A stretch of 7,838 nt of DNA, from assembly GCA_937899935.1 (NCBI GenBank), contig CALCOW010000200.1, positions 1 to 7,838 of the forward strand, written 5' to 3'. The notes below the pieces were generated by a model that was not told the DNA's origin, did not search any database, and saw nothing but the letters and a program-made list of their open reading frames with translations. The stretch's first letter is position 1. Every line of letters starts with the position of its first letter. The position numbers and the translations under genes were made by a program. This DNA comes from an uncultured Phycisphaerae bacterium. GTDB taxonomy: Bacteria; Planctomycetota; Phycisphaerae; Phycisphaerales; SM1A02. Positions 1 to 6,258 of this stretch are shown piece after piece.

Positions 1-152
1 GTCGGGATGTTGAGAATCGGTCGTCATAGTGCTCAAGGGGTCCGGTTGGCCTCAACTTGCAGGGGCGATGGTACCGACTCCAGCAATCAGCGGCGATCAT
101 CAGCTCTCTGCGATACCATAACGATGCCTTTTTTGGAGTACAGGGACTGACC
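1..152. other. Lead-in region, no firmly supported gene
   Basis: This stretch precedes the DnaJ-like gene. On the plus strand, frame 1 stays open from the window edge to a TGA at 148-150, two bases before the DnaJ start, so the tail of an upstream gene is formally possible. Its translation (for example ending MPFLEYRD) resembles no family I know, and 50 open codons can arise by chance. On the minus strand an ATG at 27-25 begins MTTDSQHPD and runs off the edge. It could be the start of a divergent gene but has no clear Shine-Dalgarno. I see no convincing -35/-10 pair for the DnaJ gene here and no complete CIRCE heat-shock operator. Confidence 0.4.
142..146 (+). promoter_or_regulatory. Ribosome binding site of the DnaJ-like gene
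   Basis: AGGGA lies 6 bases before the ATG at 153 and decides the start against the upstream in-frame TTG at 57. A second purine run, GGAG at 135-138, is 14 bases away and too distant to serve this start. Confidence 0.6.
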
Positions 153-1121
153 ATGTCTGATTCAAGCGATTATTACCAGCGTCTGGGTGTGGCCCGTGGT
201 GCCTCAGCGGATGAAATCCGTAAGGCGTACCGCAAGCTGGCCAGACAATATCACCCCGATGTCAATAAGGCTGAGGATGCAGCCACACAGTTCTCTGAGA
301 TTCAAGAGGCTTATGATGTGTTGTCTGATGCGGAGAAGCGCAAGGCGTATGACCAATTCGGTCGTGCTGGTGTCGGTGTTGGTGGTCCCGGTGGTGCGGG
401 AACATCGGCGGGTGCACATGGTGGCTGGCCAGGTGGTGCAGGCGTCTCCTCAAACGTAAGCCAAGAGGATCTGGAGAGTATTTTCTCTGAGATGTTTGGT
501 GGGGGTGCGGGGGTTGGTGGCTTTGGTTCATCCAGTCAGTCTGGTCGCCGTCCAAGCCAAGGACCGGTTCGAGGGAATGACCTCGAAATAGCCATCAAGA
601 TAAGTTTCCAAACAGCGGCCCTGGGCGGCAAGGAAGAAATTGCTCTTGAGCGTCCCGACGGCCAGCGCCACACAGTGACCGTCACGATTCCTGCAGGTAT
701 TGAATCTGGTGGGAAGTTGCGGATACGTGAGCAAGGAAGCCCTGGTCAATCTGGTGGCAAGGCGGGGGATCTGCTCCTCTTGGTTAATGTCGGTGCCCAT
801 CCCTATTTCCGTCGCAATGGTCTGGATATTCTGATGGATGTTCCAATAACGATTAGTGAGGCAGCTCTGGGATGTTCCGTGACCGTACCTTTATTGCAGG
901 GGACCGTGGAACTCAAGGTGCCAGCAGGCTCTTCAAGCGGGCAGAAGCTGCGAGTGAAGGGCCAGGGCATCAAAGCGCCTAAGAAAGCCGTGGGTGATTT
1001 TTATGCGGTCATCCAGATCGTAGCCCCGAAATCTCTGAGCGAAGAGGCGCGTGTCGATCTTGAGAAAATTGGTAGTGAGTTGCAAAACCCTCGGGAATCG
1101 ACACCATGGGGGGCAGGCTAA
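153..1121 (+). CDS. DnaJ/CbpA-type co-chaperone without zinc finger
   Basis: This 322-residue Hsp40 co-chaperone would stimulate the ATPase of DnaK and deliver unfolded clients in the cytoplasm. The J domain spans about residues 6-71 with the HPD motif at 34-36, which is essential for DnaK stimulation in this family. A Gly/Phe-rich linker follows (about 71-126, with FSEMFGGG near 111-118). Two beta-rich C-terminal client-binding domains come next (about 143-218 and 222-295). The four CxxCxGxG repeats of classical DnaJ are absent and the only cysteine is Cys241, so it is a class B, CbpA-like protein of typical length. I chose the ATG at 153 because the J domain starts right after it and AGGGA (142-146) lies 6 bases upstream. 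An in-frame TTG at 57 would add 32 unrelated residues. No dnaK or grpE is visible nearby, so whether it is the main or an accessory DnaJ cannot be decided. Confidence 0.93.
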   Translation: MSDSSDYYQRLGVARGASADEIRKAYRKLARQYHPDVNKAEDAATQFSEIQEAYDVLSDAEKRKAYDQFGRAGVGVGGPGGAGTSAGAHGGWPGGAGVSSNVSQEDLESIFSEMFGGGAGVGGFGSSSQSGRRPSQGPVRGNDLEIAIKISFQTAALGGKEEIALERPDGQRHTVTVTIPAGIESGGKLRIREQGSPGQSGGKAGDLLLLVNVGAHPYFRRNGLDILMDVPITISEAALGCSVTVPLLQGTVELKVPAGSSSGQKLRVKGQGIKAPKKAVGDFYAVIQIVAPKSLSEEARVDLEKIGSELQNPRESTPWGAG

Positions 1122-1171
1122 GCGAATCGGCGCCGTTGAATAGGGCTTGAAATGCCAGTCGTCATCCCGAG

Positions 1172-1192
1172 ATGTATCTTTGGTCGATACAT
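1172..1192. repeat. 7-bp perfect inverted repeat in the gap before the sugar transferase gene
   Basis: ATGTATC (1172-1178) and GATACAT (1186-1192) are exact reverse complements separated by 7 bases. The repeat sits in the 110-bp gap between the DnaJ-like gene and the sugar transferase gene, about 40 bases upstream of the latter's ATG. No T-run follows, so it is not an intrinsic terminator. A dimeric regulator site or an mRNA hairpin are the alternatives. I see no convincing -35/-10 pair in this gap. Confidence 0.35.
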
Positions 1193-1231
1193 TGTTCAGA
1201 ATCATAGTCACGTCCAGTCCAGAGACCACGA

Positions 1232-2680
1232 ATGCTGCAGCGACATAACACGCTCTTCCGCAACGTTCTTATGGCGATCGACCTTGTCGTGGTTGCCTTG
1301 GCAGCGATTGTCACGTACTTCATTCGGTTTACCTTGCTGGTTGATCTGATTCCACCAACGGGGGCCAACTGGTCATATGGCACCGATGCCATTCCTGTTG
1401 TGGGTGCACTGCCAATGCTATTTGTTGCGATGGTTTGGGCGGGGCTTTATCGACCACGCCGCGATCAAGCTTTTTATAAGGAAGCTGCAAGTATCACTAA
1501 GGCATCCGTGGTTGGCGTGGCCTTATCGATTGCTTTTGTAAGTTTCTTCAGCAAAGTCCTCTTCAGTTCGATTGATCCAAGCCGTGTGCAGTGGCTGATC
1601 TTCGCACTTGTCGTTTGGGCGTTCTTGCTGTGTTGGCGTTATCTGTTTCGTATCTCTCTTAGACTTTTACGTCGCCGTGGATGGAACTTACGGCATGTCG
1701 GCATCATCGGCACTGGCCGTCTTGGTCAAGCTGTATGTCACAATCTGCGTCAGAATACATGGACGGGACTCACACCACTTTTCTTTGTGAGTCATGAGGA
1801 AAAGAACAATCGCAAAAGATGTATGGGTCTGCCCGTGCTGGGATCTATTAGTCAATTAGAAGAAGTTCTTAGTGATATTGAAATCTCTGGTGTACTCATT
1901 GCGGTGCCAGGGCAACGAGGGACGGACGTTCCGGATCTACTCTCTCGCTTGAGCCGATTTCCGTTTGATGTGCGTGTGGTGCCAGATGTGAATCCCAAGC
2001 ATATGCCGTTGAATATGGCCGTTAGTGACCTTGACGGCATGCCAATCTTATCCGTACGAGAGTCGCCATTGGCTGGGTGGGGCGCCATTACGAAGCGGGT
2101 TATCGATCTTTGTGGCGGTGTCTTGGCACTGGCCCTATTCGCATTGCCCATGCTTTGTATTGCATTGTGCATTCGTTTATCAGGTGGCCCCGTGCTCTTC
2201 CGTCAAGAGCGAATGAGTATGAATGGCAAGCGATTTAACATCCTTAAGTTCCGGACCATGAACGAGACCGATTCTGCATCTCAGTCAAAGCGGGATGCTG
2301 GGCGAGGCCAGTTGGCTTGGACTCGGATTAACGATGACCGCATTACATCCGTCGGGCGTTTGTTACGAAAGACAAGCCTGGATGAACTCCCACAACTTTT
2401 CAATGTTTTACGTGGACACATGTCACTTGTTGGGCCACGTCCAGAGCGTCCTGAGTTGATACTTGGTTTTCGCGATGACTGGCAAGGTTACATGCTTCGC
2501 CACCATGTTAAAGGCGGTATGACCGGGTGGGCGCAAGTCAATGGTCTGCGAGGAAATTCGAGTTTGCGTAAGCGGTTGCAATATGATTTGTACTATGTCG
2601 CGAATTGGACACCGCTCTTCGATATACGCATTCTTTGGATGACCGTCTTCCGCGGATTCTTTAACTCAAATGCCGCATGA
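1232..2680 (+). CDS. Polyprenyl-phosphate sugar-1-phosphate transferase (WcaJ-like), exopolysaccharide initiation
   Basis: This 482-residue inner-membrane enzyme would transfer a hexose-1-phosphate from a nucleotide sugar to undecaprenyl phosphate, the first step of exopolysaccharide or capsule repeat-unit assembly. Four hydrophobic helices lie at about 12-32, 54-73, 91-110 and 118-137. A Rossmann-like central domain has GIIGTGRLG at 157-165. The catalytic bacterial sugar transferase domain begins with KRVIDL (288-293) and a membrane-inserted hydrophobic segment (about 293-316). Family motifs follow: KFRTM (339-343), DELPQLFNVLRG (384-395), SLVGPRPE (398-405), GMTGWAQVNGLRG (429-441) and DLYYVANW (452-459). 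Length and domain order match WcaJ-type proteins. The start MLQRHN is typical of the family, although only a weak GAGA lies upstream. The stop overlaps queC by four bases (ATGA), so the two are likely cotranscribed. No other glycosyltransferase or Wzx/Wzy gene is in the window. Sugar specificity (glucose, galactose or other) cannot be read from sequence. Confidence 0.93.
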   Translation: MLQRHNTLFRNVLMAIDLVVVALAAIVTYFIRFTLLVDLIPPTGANWSYGTDAIPVVGALPMLFVAMVWAGLYRPRRDQAFYKEAASITKASVVGVALSIAFVSFFSKVLFSSIDPSRVQWLIFALVVWAFLLCWRYLFRISLRLLRRRGWNLRHVGIIGTGRLGQAVCHNLRQNTWTGLTPLFFVSHEEKNNRKRCMGLPVLGSISQLEEVLSDIEISGVLIAVPGQRGTDVPDLLSRLSRFPFDVRVVPDVNPKHMPLNMAVSDLDGMPILSVRESPLAGWGAITKRVIDLCGGVLALALFALPMLCIALCIRLSGGPVLFRQERMSMNGKRFNILKFRTMNETDSASQSKRDAGRGQLAWTRINDDRITSVGRLLRKTSLDELPQLFNVLRGHMSLVGPRPERPELILGFRDDWQGYMLRHHVKGGMTGWAQVNGLRGNSSLRKRLQYDLYYVANWTPLFDIRILWMTVFRGFFNSNAA

Positions 2681-3432
2681 ATAGCAAGCTTACTGGTTAT
2701 GAGGATGTGATCACAAACGACCGCCACGCGGTCGTTCTGTTGTCTGGAGGGCTTGATTCTGCCACCGTTCTAGCGGTGGCAAGAGATTTGGGCTTTGTGT
2801 GTCACGCGCTCTCCGTTGAGTACGGCCAACGGCACCAAGTTGAACTTGATGCGGCCGCACGCGTTGTGGACAAACAAGGCGCTTTTGAGCTTGTACGCGT
2901 GAGCGTTGATCTAGACCGATTTGGTGGTTCAGCATTAACGGCGAACATTGACGTGCCGAAGAGTGAATCAACAGCTCAAATTGGTGAGGACATACCAGTC
3001 ACCTATGTTCCGGCGCGCAATACGGTTCTATTAAGCCTTGCAATGGCCTTTGCCGAGACGATTGGTGCGAGCGATATTTTTATAGGCGTTAATGCAATAG
3101 ATTTTTCAGGGTATCCTGATTGTCGACCCGCATTCATCGAAGCTTTTAATCAACTGGCATCCGTGGCAACAAGAGCCGGTGCCGGAGGTCGACCAACCAA
3201 AGTTCATGCGCCATTGCTCGATCTAAAAAAGAGCGAGATCATTGCACTGGGCATTGAGCGCGGCGTTGATTTTGGTGTAACGATCAGCTGTTATGATCCA
3301 GCAGACGATGCCAGGCCTTGTGGCGGATGTGATGCGTGTTTACTGCGAGCAGAAGGTTTTAAGGAGTTGGGCATCAAGGATCCAGCCCTGGCGCGATTTG
3401 AAAGTGGGCCGGCTAAATATCAAGATTCTTGA
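2677..3432 (+). CDS. queC: 7-cyano-7-deazaguanine (preQ0) synthase QueC
   Basis: QueC converts 7-carboxy-7-deazaguanine to preQ0 using ATP and ammonia, a step of queuosine tRNA-modification synthesis in the cytoplasm. The 251-residue protein has the PP-loop ATP-binding motif SGGLDS at residues 23-28. It then has the family segments SVEYGQRH (46-53), VPARNT (111-116), GVNAIDFSGYPDCR (137-150) and the C-terminal zinc-binding cysteines Cys205, Cys215, Cys218 and Cys221 (CGGCDAC at 215-221). Length is slightly above the usual 220-240 because of about 15 extra N-terminal residues. The ATG at 2677 overlaps the stop of the sugar transferase gene, and the Shine-Dalgarno is weak, which fits translational coupling. 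A GTG at 2707 is in frame but has GAGGA only one base away, so I keep the upstream start. No queD, queE, queF or tgt is adjacent, and no dpd DNA-modification genes are seen. The 3' end overlaps that of gyrB by 20 bp. Confidence 0.96.
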   Translation: MNSKLTGYEDVITNDRHAVVLLSGGLDSATVLAVARDLGFVCHALSVEYGQRHQVELDAAARVVDKQGAFELVRVSVDLDRFGGSALTANIDVPKSESTAQIGEDIPVTYVPARNTVLLSLAMAFAETIGASDIFIGVNAIDFSGYPDCRPAFIEAFNQLASVATRAGAGGRPTKVHAPLLDLKKSEIIALGIERGVDFGVTISCYDPADDARPCGGCDACLLRAEGFKELGIKDPALARFESGPAKYQDS

Positions 3433-5965
3433 CTTCGAGCGCATGATCTTCGATGTATTGTCGTCGACTTTCCACGTGTTCACCCATAAGCGTGGTAAAC
3501 AATTGCTCAGCTTCTGAAGCAGAGTCCCATGTGACGCGGAGAAGCGTGCGAGTCTCTGGATCCATGGTGGTGTCCCAGAGTTCTTCGGGGTTCATTTCGC
3601 CCAGGCCCTTGAATCGCTTGACATCGACACCGCGGCTGGCCACTTTTCTTAGCGTGTCAAGGATTTCGGGAATATTTGCGGCCTCGACCATATCGACTTC
3701 ATCACCGCTCCCTTTGACGGCCCATGCATAACGCGTTGGCAGAAGCTCTCCAGTAACCGATTCTTCGCGAACCAAGTGGTAATCAGAAATTTCAATACCG
3801 TACGTCGCCAAGCGATCGAAAATAACATCGAGTTCTCGATTTTCGTGCAGTTCTCGGAGCATGGCGCGATGACCGTTGGCCGACGAAGATTTTGCGTCGT
3901 GGGTTAAGTCATCGAGAATTAAGTTCGAACGGGTAATCATTTCCTTGACTTGATCATCAGTCCAACACAGTCCAGAACCATCAGCCCAGCTCAGTCGATA
4001 GCGAGGTAGTCTGCCCTTGCTCTCGGGGTCGTTGTCTCTAGATGAGAGCAGGTCAGCAAAGTGTACCCCTCGTCTTTCTGCGACGGACACGAGCTCAATA
4101 AGTCTGGTGAGATCTTGCACGACTTTACGGAGGTCATCACCATCAAGTCGGCTCTCTTCTTGATCATCGTGACCGCGAATGACCAGAGAAGCTCTGGAGA
4201 TGGCCTGCTCGGTCACAAACTGCATCATCTCTGATTCATTGAGTACATACTCAGTTTTACTCTTTCGTGACACCTGATAGAGCGGAGGCTGAGCAATATA
4301 GACTTTGCCTTGACGGATCAGTTCATTCATTTGACGGAAGAAGAAGGTCAGAAGCAGGGTGCGAATGTGTGAGCCGTCAACGTCGGCGTCCGTCATAATG
4401 ATGACGCGGCCGTAACGAAGCTTAGAGATATCGAAATCTTCCCCAATGCCACACTGGAGGGCCTGGATGAGTATTCGAATTTCATCGAACGCTAAGACAC
4501 GGTCGAGCCGAGCCTTTTCAACGTTTAGGATCTTACCCTTCAATGGTAGGATCGCTTGCGTGTCGTGGTCACGGCCACCTTTCGCAGAACCGCCTGCAGA
4601 ATCACCTTCGACGATAAATAATTCAGACCGAGCAACGTCGTTGGTTACACAATCAGCGAGCTTTTGGGGCAAGCCGCCAGACTCAAGAGCACCTTTCCGC
4701 TTGATAAGCTCACGAGCGCGTCGCGCGGCTTCACGAGCTTCTGCTGCGATAATTGCTTTGTTGCAAAGCTTCTTCGCTTCGGTTGGGTTTTCTTCAAGCC
4801 AAGCGCCGAATTGTTCAGTCAGTGCAGCACTGACGAAGCCCTCAATCTCTGGATTTAGGAGCTTCTCTTTTGTTTGGTTATTAAACTGCGGATTGGGAAG
4901 CTTGACCGACACAATTGCGGTAAGGCCTTCGCGAAGATCTTCGCCGGTCGGCGTTAGACTTTTCAGAAGGTTATTTCGTTTTGCGTAATTGTTGATCACA
5001 CGAGTCAACGATGTCTTAAACCCAGCAACATGGGTCCCACCATCGGGGTTGATGATGTTGTTTCCAAAGGCGAGTAGTACTTCGTTGGTAGCATCTGTGT
5101 ACTGCATGGCGACTTCTGCTGAAATGCCACTTTCCTCGTCGACACGGGAAACTCGAATGACAGATCCAACGGTCGTCTTTGATCGGTTGAGATATTCAAC
5201 GTAACCAATCAAGCCATTAGCGTAGTGGAATTCATCGGTACGTGTTTGGCCATCTTGATCAACTCTCTCATCAACCAAGAGGATACGAACGCCAGGATTG
5301 AGAAATGCTAACTCTCGCAGCCTGTGTTGCAGCATCTCATACCGAAAAACAGGATCAGAGAAAATAGTTGAATCGGGCAAGAAGCTAATTCGTGTCCCAG
5401 TCATTCTGGGATTATCCGATGAAGCGTCCTCGCGGTCCGCAATCACATGCAGTGGTTTAACAACTTCACCGCGTTGGAAAGAAATGAGGTGGACTTTCTT
5501 GTCTTTGACGACTTCGACCTCAGTCCATTCAGATAGCGCATTGACACACTTCACACCCACGCCATGAAGGCCGCCGGAAACCTTGTACGCATTATCATCG
5601 AACTTACCACCAGCATGAACTTCGGTAAGGATGACTTCGACGGCGGGACGGCCGTCGATGTTCGGATTTTCATGCTTCATTGGGTCCAGCGGCATACCAC
5701 GCCCATCATCAATGACGGTGCAGGAGCCATCGACGCCAAGTCGAACGCTAATGATTGAGGCATGACCAGCCATCACCTCATCAATGGCGTTATCAACGCA
5801 CTCATAAACAAGGTGATGCAGTGCAGGTAGTCCAGAGCCACCGACGTACATGCCAGGCCGTTTGCGAATCGCCTCAAGACCTTCCAATACCTGGATGGAC
5901 TCAGCGGTGTATTCGCCGGTGGGCTCGTTGCCTGTGTTTGGTTGCTTGTTTTTAGAGTTTGCCAT
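3413..5965 (-). CDS. gyrB: DNA gyrase subunit B (ATPase subunit)
   Basis: GyrB is the ATPase subunit of the A2B2 gyrase that introduces negative supercoils. The 850-residue protein has an intact GHKL ATPase domain: Glu55 (general base), Asn59 (magnesium), DDGRG at 86-90, the ATP-lid loop GGLHGVG at 131-137, and the transducer QTK at 364-366 with the ATP-contacting lysine. The TOPRIM domain has EGDSAGGSA (453-461), PLKGKILNVEKAR (474-486) and TDADVDG (525-531). After PPLYQV (560-565) comes a long insertion up to GVDVKRFKGLGEMN (779-792). It makes the protein much longer than Gram-positive GyrB and resembles in size the E. coli one, though its sequence differs. The C-terminus ...NLDI is typical of GyrB rather than ParE. 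No intein or frameshift interrupts it. The ATG at 5965 has AGGA seven bases upstream (minus strand). No gyrA lies downstream, so the gene appears monocistronic. Lys154 sits where E. coli has Arg136, a coumarin contact. Confidence 0.97.
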   Translation of the reverse strand: MANSKNKQPNTGNEPTGEYTAESIQVLEGLEAIRKRPGMYVGGSGLPALHHLVYECVDNAIDEVMAGHASIISVRLGVDGSCTVIDDGRGMPLDPMKHENPNIDGRPAVEVILTEVHAGGKFDDNAYKVSGGLHGVGVKCVNALSEWTEVEVVKDKKVHLISFQRGEVVKPLHVIADREDASSDNPRMTGTRISFLPDSTIFSDPVFRYEMLQHRLRELAFLNPGVRILLVDERVDQDGQTRTDEFHYANGLIGYVEYLNRSKTTVGSVIRVSRVDEESGISAEVAMQYTDATNEVLLAFGNNIINPDGGTHVAGFKTSLTRVINNYAKRNNLLKSLTPTGEDLREGLTAIVSVKLPNPQFNNQTKEKLLNPEIEGFVSAALTEQFGAWLEENPTEAKKLCNKAIIAAEAREAARRARELIKRKGALESGGLPQKLADCVTNDVARSELFIVEGDSAGGSAKGGRDHDTQAILPLKGKILNVEKARLDRVLAFDEIRILIQALQCGIGEDFDISKLRYGRVIIMTDADVDGSHIRTLLLTFFFRQMNELIRQGKVYIAQPPLYQVSRKSKTEYVLNESEMMQFVTEQAISRASLVIRGHDDQEESRLDGDDLRKVVQDLTRLIELVSVAERRGVHFADLLSSRDNDPESKGRLPRYRLSWADGSGLCWTDDQVKEMITRSNLILDDLTHDAKSSSANGHRAMLRELHENRELDVIFDRLATYGIEISDYHLVREESVTGELLPTRYAWAVKGSGDEVDMVEAANIPEILDTLRKVASRGVDVKRFKGLGEMNPEELWDTTMDPETRTLLRVTWDSASEAEQLFTTLMGEHVESRRQYIEDHALEVKNLDI

Positions 5966-5967
5966 AC

Positions 5968-5993
5968 CGGGTTCCTGACCCGAAATGAGGGTC
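5968..5993 (-). promoter_or_regulatory. gyrB leader with two mutually exclusive hairpins around the Shine-Dalgarno
   Basis: Reading the minus strand towards gyrB, GACCC (5993-5989) can pair with GGGTC (5981-5977) across a 7-nt loop. The overlapping CGGGT (5982-5978) can instead pair with ACCCG (5972-5968) across the 5-nt loop CAGGA. Both stems are perfect over 5 bp and share GGGT, so only one can form at a time. The second hairpin displays the Shine-Dalgarno AGGA (5976-5973) in its loop, 7 bases before the ATG. The stems are short, so a functional role is speculative. Confidence 0.35.
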
Positions 5994-6008
5994 TCTTTGG
6001 AGTCTTAC

Positions 6009-6014
6009 ATTATA
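6009..6014 (-). promoter_or_regulatory. gyrB promoter -10 box
   Basis: On the minus strand this is a perfect TATAAT about 44 bases upstream of the gyrB ATG, which predicts a transcription start near 6002 and a leader of about 37 nt. The -35 region at correct spacing reads CACACT (6037-6032) or ACACTT (6036-6031), a poor match to TTGACA. No extended -10 TG is present. A good -10 with a poor -35 is also seen in supercoiling-sensitive gyrase promoters, but that link is only inference here. Confidence 0.5.
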
Positions 6015-6071
6015 TGTCGGGGATGGCCCAAAGTGTGTGAAACGGGACATTCTGAGGGGATCAATCAGCCG

Positions 6072-6101
6072 CTATTTGGGGGTCTATTTCCCTGCCTATT
6101 T
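6072..6101 (+). repeat. Three CTATTT direct repeats, 12-nt period
   Basis: CTATTT occurs at 6072-6077, 6084-6089 and 6096-6101, each exactly 12 bases after the previous one, with unrelated bases between. The array ends 27 bases before the TATACT box at 6129, just upstream of where a -35 element would fall. Evenly spaced direct hexamers in that place resemble binding sites of tandem-binding activators such as OmpR-family response regulators. No regulator can be named from sequence. Confidence 0.35.
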
Positions 6102-6128
6102 TGAGAAGGCGTTGAGCCAACCCAGGGG

Positions 6129-6134
6129 TATACT
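6129..6134 (+). promoter_or_regulatory. Possible -10 box of the amidase gene
   Basis: TATACT matches five of six bases of the -10 consensus and lies 125 bases upstream of the amidase ATG, implying a leader of about 118 nt. No acceptable -35 is found at 16-18 bp spacing (the region reads AAGGCG). TTGAGC at 6112-6117 is only 11 bp away, which is too close. Recognition would need an activator or another sigma factor. Confidence 0.25.
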
Positions 6135-6258
6135 GGAGGTCTCACGACAGCCAAGTCGATACACGGATGGATCGGATGTGAGCCGCAGTTTTTGCGACCA
6201 AACAGATCATCTGACAGGGGCGACCTGAGGGGGGCCTTTTGTCCGAAAGTGGAGCGTA

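Larger units (their letters stand above)
5966..6258. other. Divergent intergenic region between gyrB and the amidase gene
   Basis: This 293-bp region holds the signals for both flanking genes: on the minus side a TATAAT box and a hairpin-forming leader for gyrB, on the plus side a threefold CTATTT repeat and a weak TATACT box for the amidase. The open frame from a GTG at 6037 to 6228 encodes a 63-residue peptide with no recognisable family and no Shine-Dalgarno, so I do not call it a gene. I see no RNA gene or terminator. Confidence 0.6.

Noticed and set aside
24..36. Half of a CIRCE heat-shock operator (AGTGCTCAA)
   Set aside because: The matching left half TTAGCACTC at the required 9-bp distance is absent, so HrcA control is not supported.
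57..152. Extended start of the DnaJ-like gene at TTG 57
   Set aside because: The 32 added residues do not resemble any J-protein leader, the J domain follows the ATG at 153 at once, and a good ribosome binding site precedes that ATG.
1122..1231. TTGAAA at 1147-1152 as a -35 box for the transferase gene
   Set aside because: No acceptable -10 sequence is found 16-18 bases downstream.
2677..3432. QueC as part of a 7-deazaguanine DNA-modification (dpd) defence cluster
   Set aside because: No dpd gene or restriction component is in the window; neighbours are a sugar transferase and gyrB, so ordinary queuosine synthesis is the simpler reading.
4370..4620. Intein or insertion in the GyrB TOPRIM motifs, a common intein site
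   Set aside because: EGDSAGG, PLKGKILNVEKAR and TDADVDG are intact and at normal spacing.
4446..4988. Long plus-strand open frame of 180 codons antisense to gyrB
   Set aside because: It mirrors the conserved TOPRIM and transducer part of GyrB, has no recognisable domain, and its composition is explained by the codon pattern of the opposite strand.
6037..6228. Small plus-strand frame of 63 codons in the gyrB-amidase intergenic region
   Set aside because: It starts with GTG without a Shine-Dalgarno, has no family resemblance, and covers the promoter elements of both neighbours.
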